From JAMLIO01 sp031412575 (GTDB lineage: Bacteria > Bdellovibrionota > Bdellovibrionia > Bdellovibrionales > UBA1609): DNA of 16,850 bases. Both the position numbers and the translations under genes were made by a program. The notes below the pieces were generated by a model. The model was not told the DNA's origin. It was given only the letters and a program-made list of their open reading frames with translations, and searched no databases. Within the stretch, counting starts at the first letter, position 1, and the number at the start of each line of letters is the position of its first letter. Positions 16,803-16,850 of the stretch are shown one piece after another. The stretch covers positions 1 through 16,850 of the forward strand of contig JANODG010000045.1 of the NCBI GenBank assembly GCA_031412575.1, given 5' to 3'.

Positions 16803-16850
16803 TTAATTTTTAAGTTTTTAATTTTATTTTTATTTTTTATTTTTTATTTT
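16803..16850 (+). repeat. A/T-only T-rich tail
   Basis: Directly after the TAA, the sequence is almost only A and T. From 16821 to the end, runs of four to six T are separated by single A, like an imperfect ATTTTT repeat. There is no hairpin before it. It may be part of a terminator or simply low-complexity spacer, and it is cut by the window edge. Confidence 0.5.

Noticed and set aside
1..16850. CRISPR array, insertion sequence or rRNA/tRNA genes
   Set aside because: No regularly spaced repeats, transposase motifs, or structured RNA genes were seen on either strand. The Cas4-like domain at 11297-12772 belongs to a DUF2779 protein and has no cas neighbours.

Overview
The window looks like a defence-rich stretch of a low-GC Gram-negative bacterial chromosome. 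The last gene begins with a typical Sec signal peptide, several genes seem to start with TTG or GTG, and A+T-rich codons dominate. Such features fit, for example, Bdellovibrionota-like or other former deltaproteobacterial genomes, but there is no rRNA, tRNA or marker gene here, so the lineage is an inference only.

Region 1 (1-4474, minus strand) is a type I restriction-modification operon in the order hsdM, hsdS, hsdR. The genes overlap end to start. HsdM is about 800 residues, with a long C-terminal extension. HsdS has two target-recognition domains. Only the first 298 codons of hsdR lie inside the window, but these already hold the PD-(D/E)XK nuclease site and the Walker A motif.

Region 2 (4475-4999) is the divergent intergenic region. 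It holds a TATAAT-type box, two copies of an 11-bp A/T palindrome exactly 22 bp apart, and a small hairpin. It separates hsdM from a plus-strand operon.

Region 3 (5000-12772, plus strand) is a tight four-gene operon with genes overlapping or abutting: a DUF6361-family protein of unknown function, a phospholipase-D-type protein with two HKD-like motifs, a 1074-residue SF2 (Snf2/DEAD-like) helicase with a very large insertion, and a DUF2779-type nuclease that joins a Cas4/RecB-like Fe-S PD-(D/E)XK domain to a DnaQ-like DEDDy exonuclease. I do not recognise this four-gene set as a named defence system. The content (sensor-like protein, two or three nuclease activities, DNA translocase) and its place next to a type I R-M operon make it the best candidate for an undescribed anti-phage or anti-plasmid system in the window.

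Region 4 (12972-16802, plus strand) is a single gene of 1276 codons with an unusual architecture: signal peptide, three Clp/HSP100-like AAA+ modules, then an FtsH-like M41 zinc metallopeptidase. A self-contained unfoldase-protease built from Clp-type motors and an FtsH peptidase, apparently directed out of the cytoplasm, is the second striking item. The window ends in an A/T-only, T-rich tail after its stop codon.
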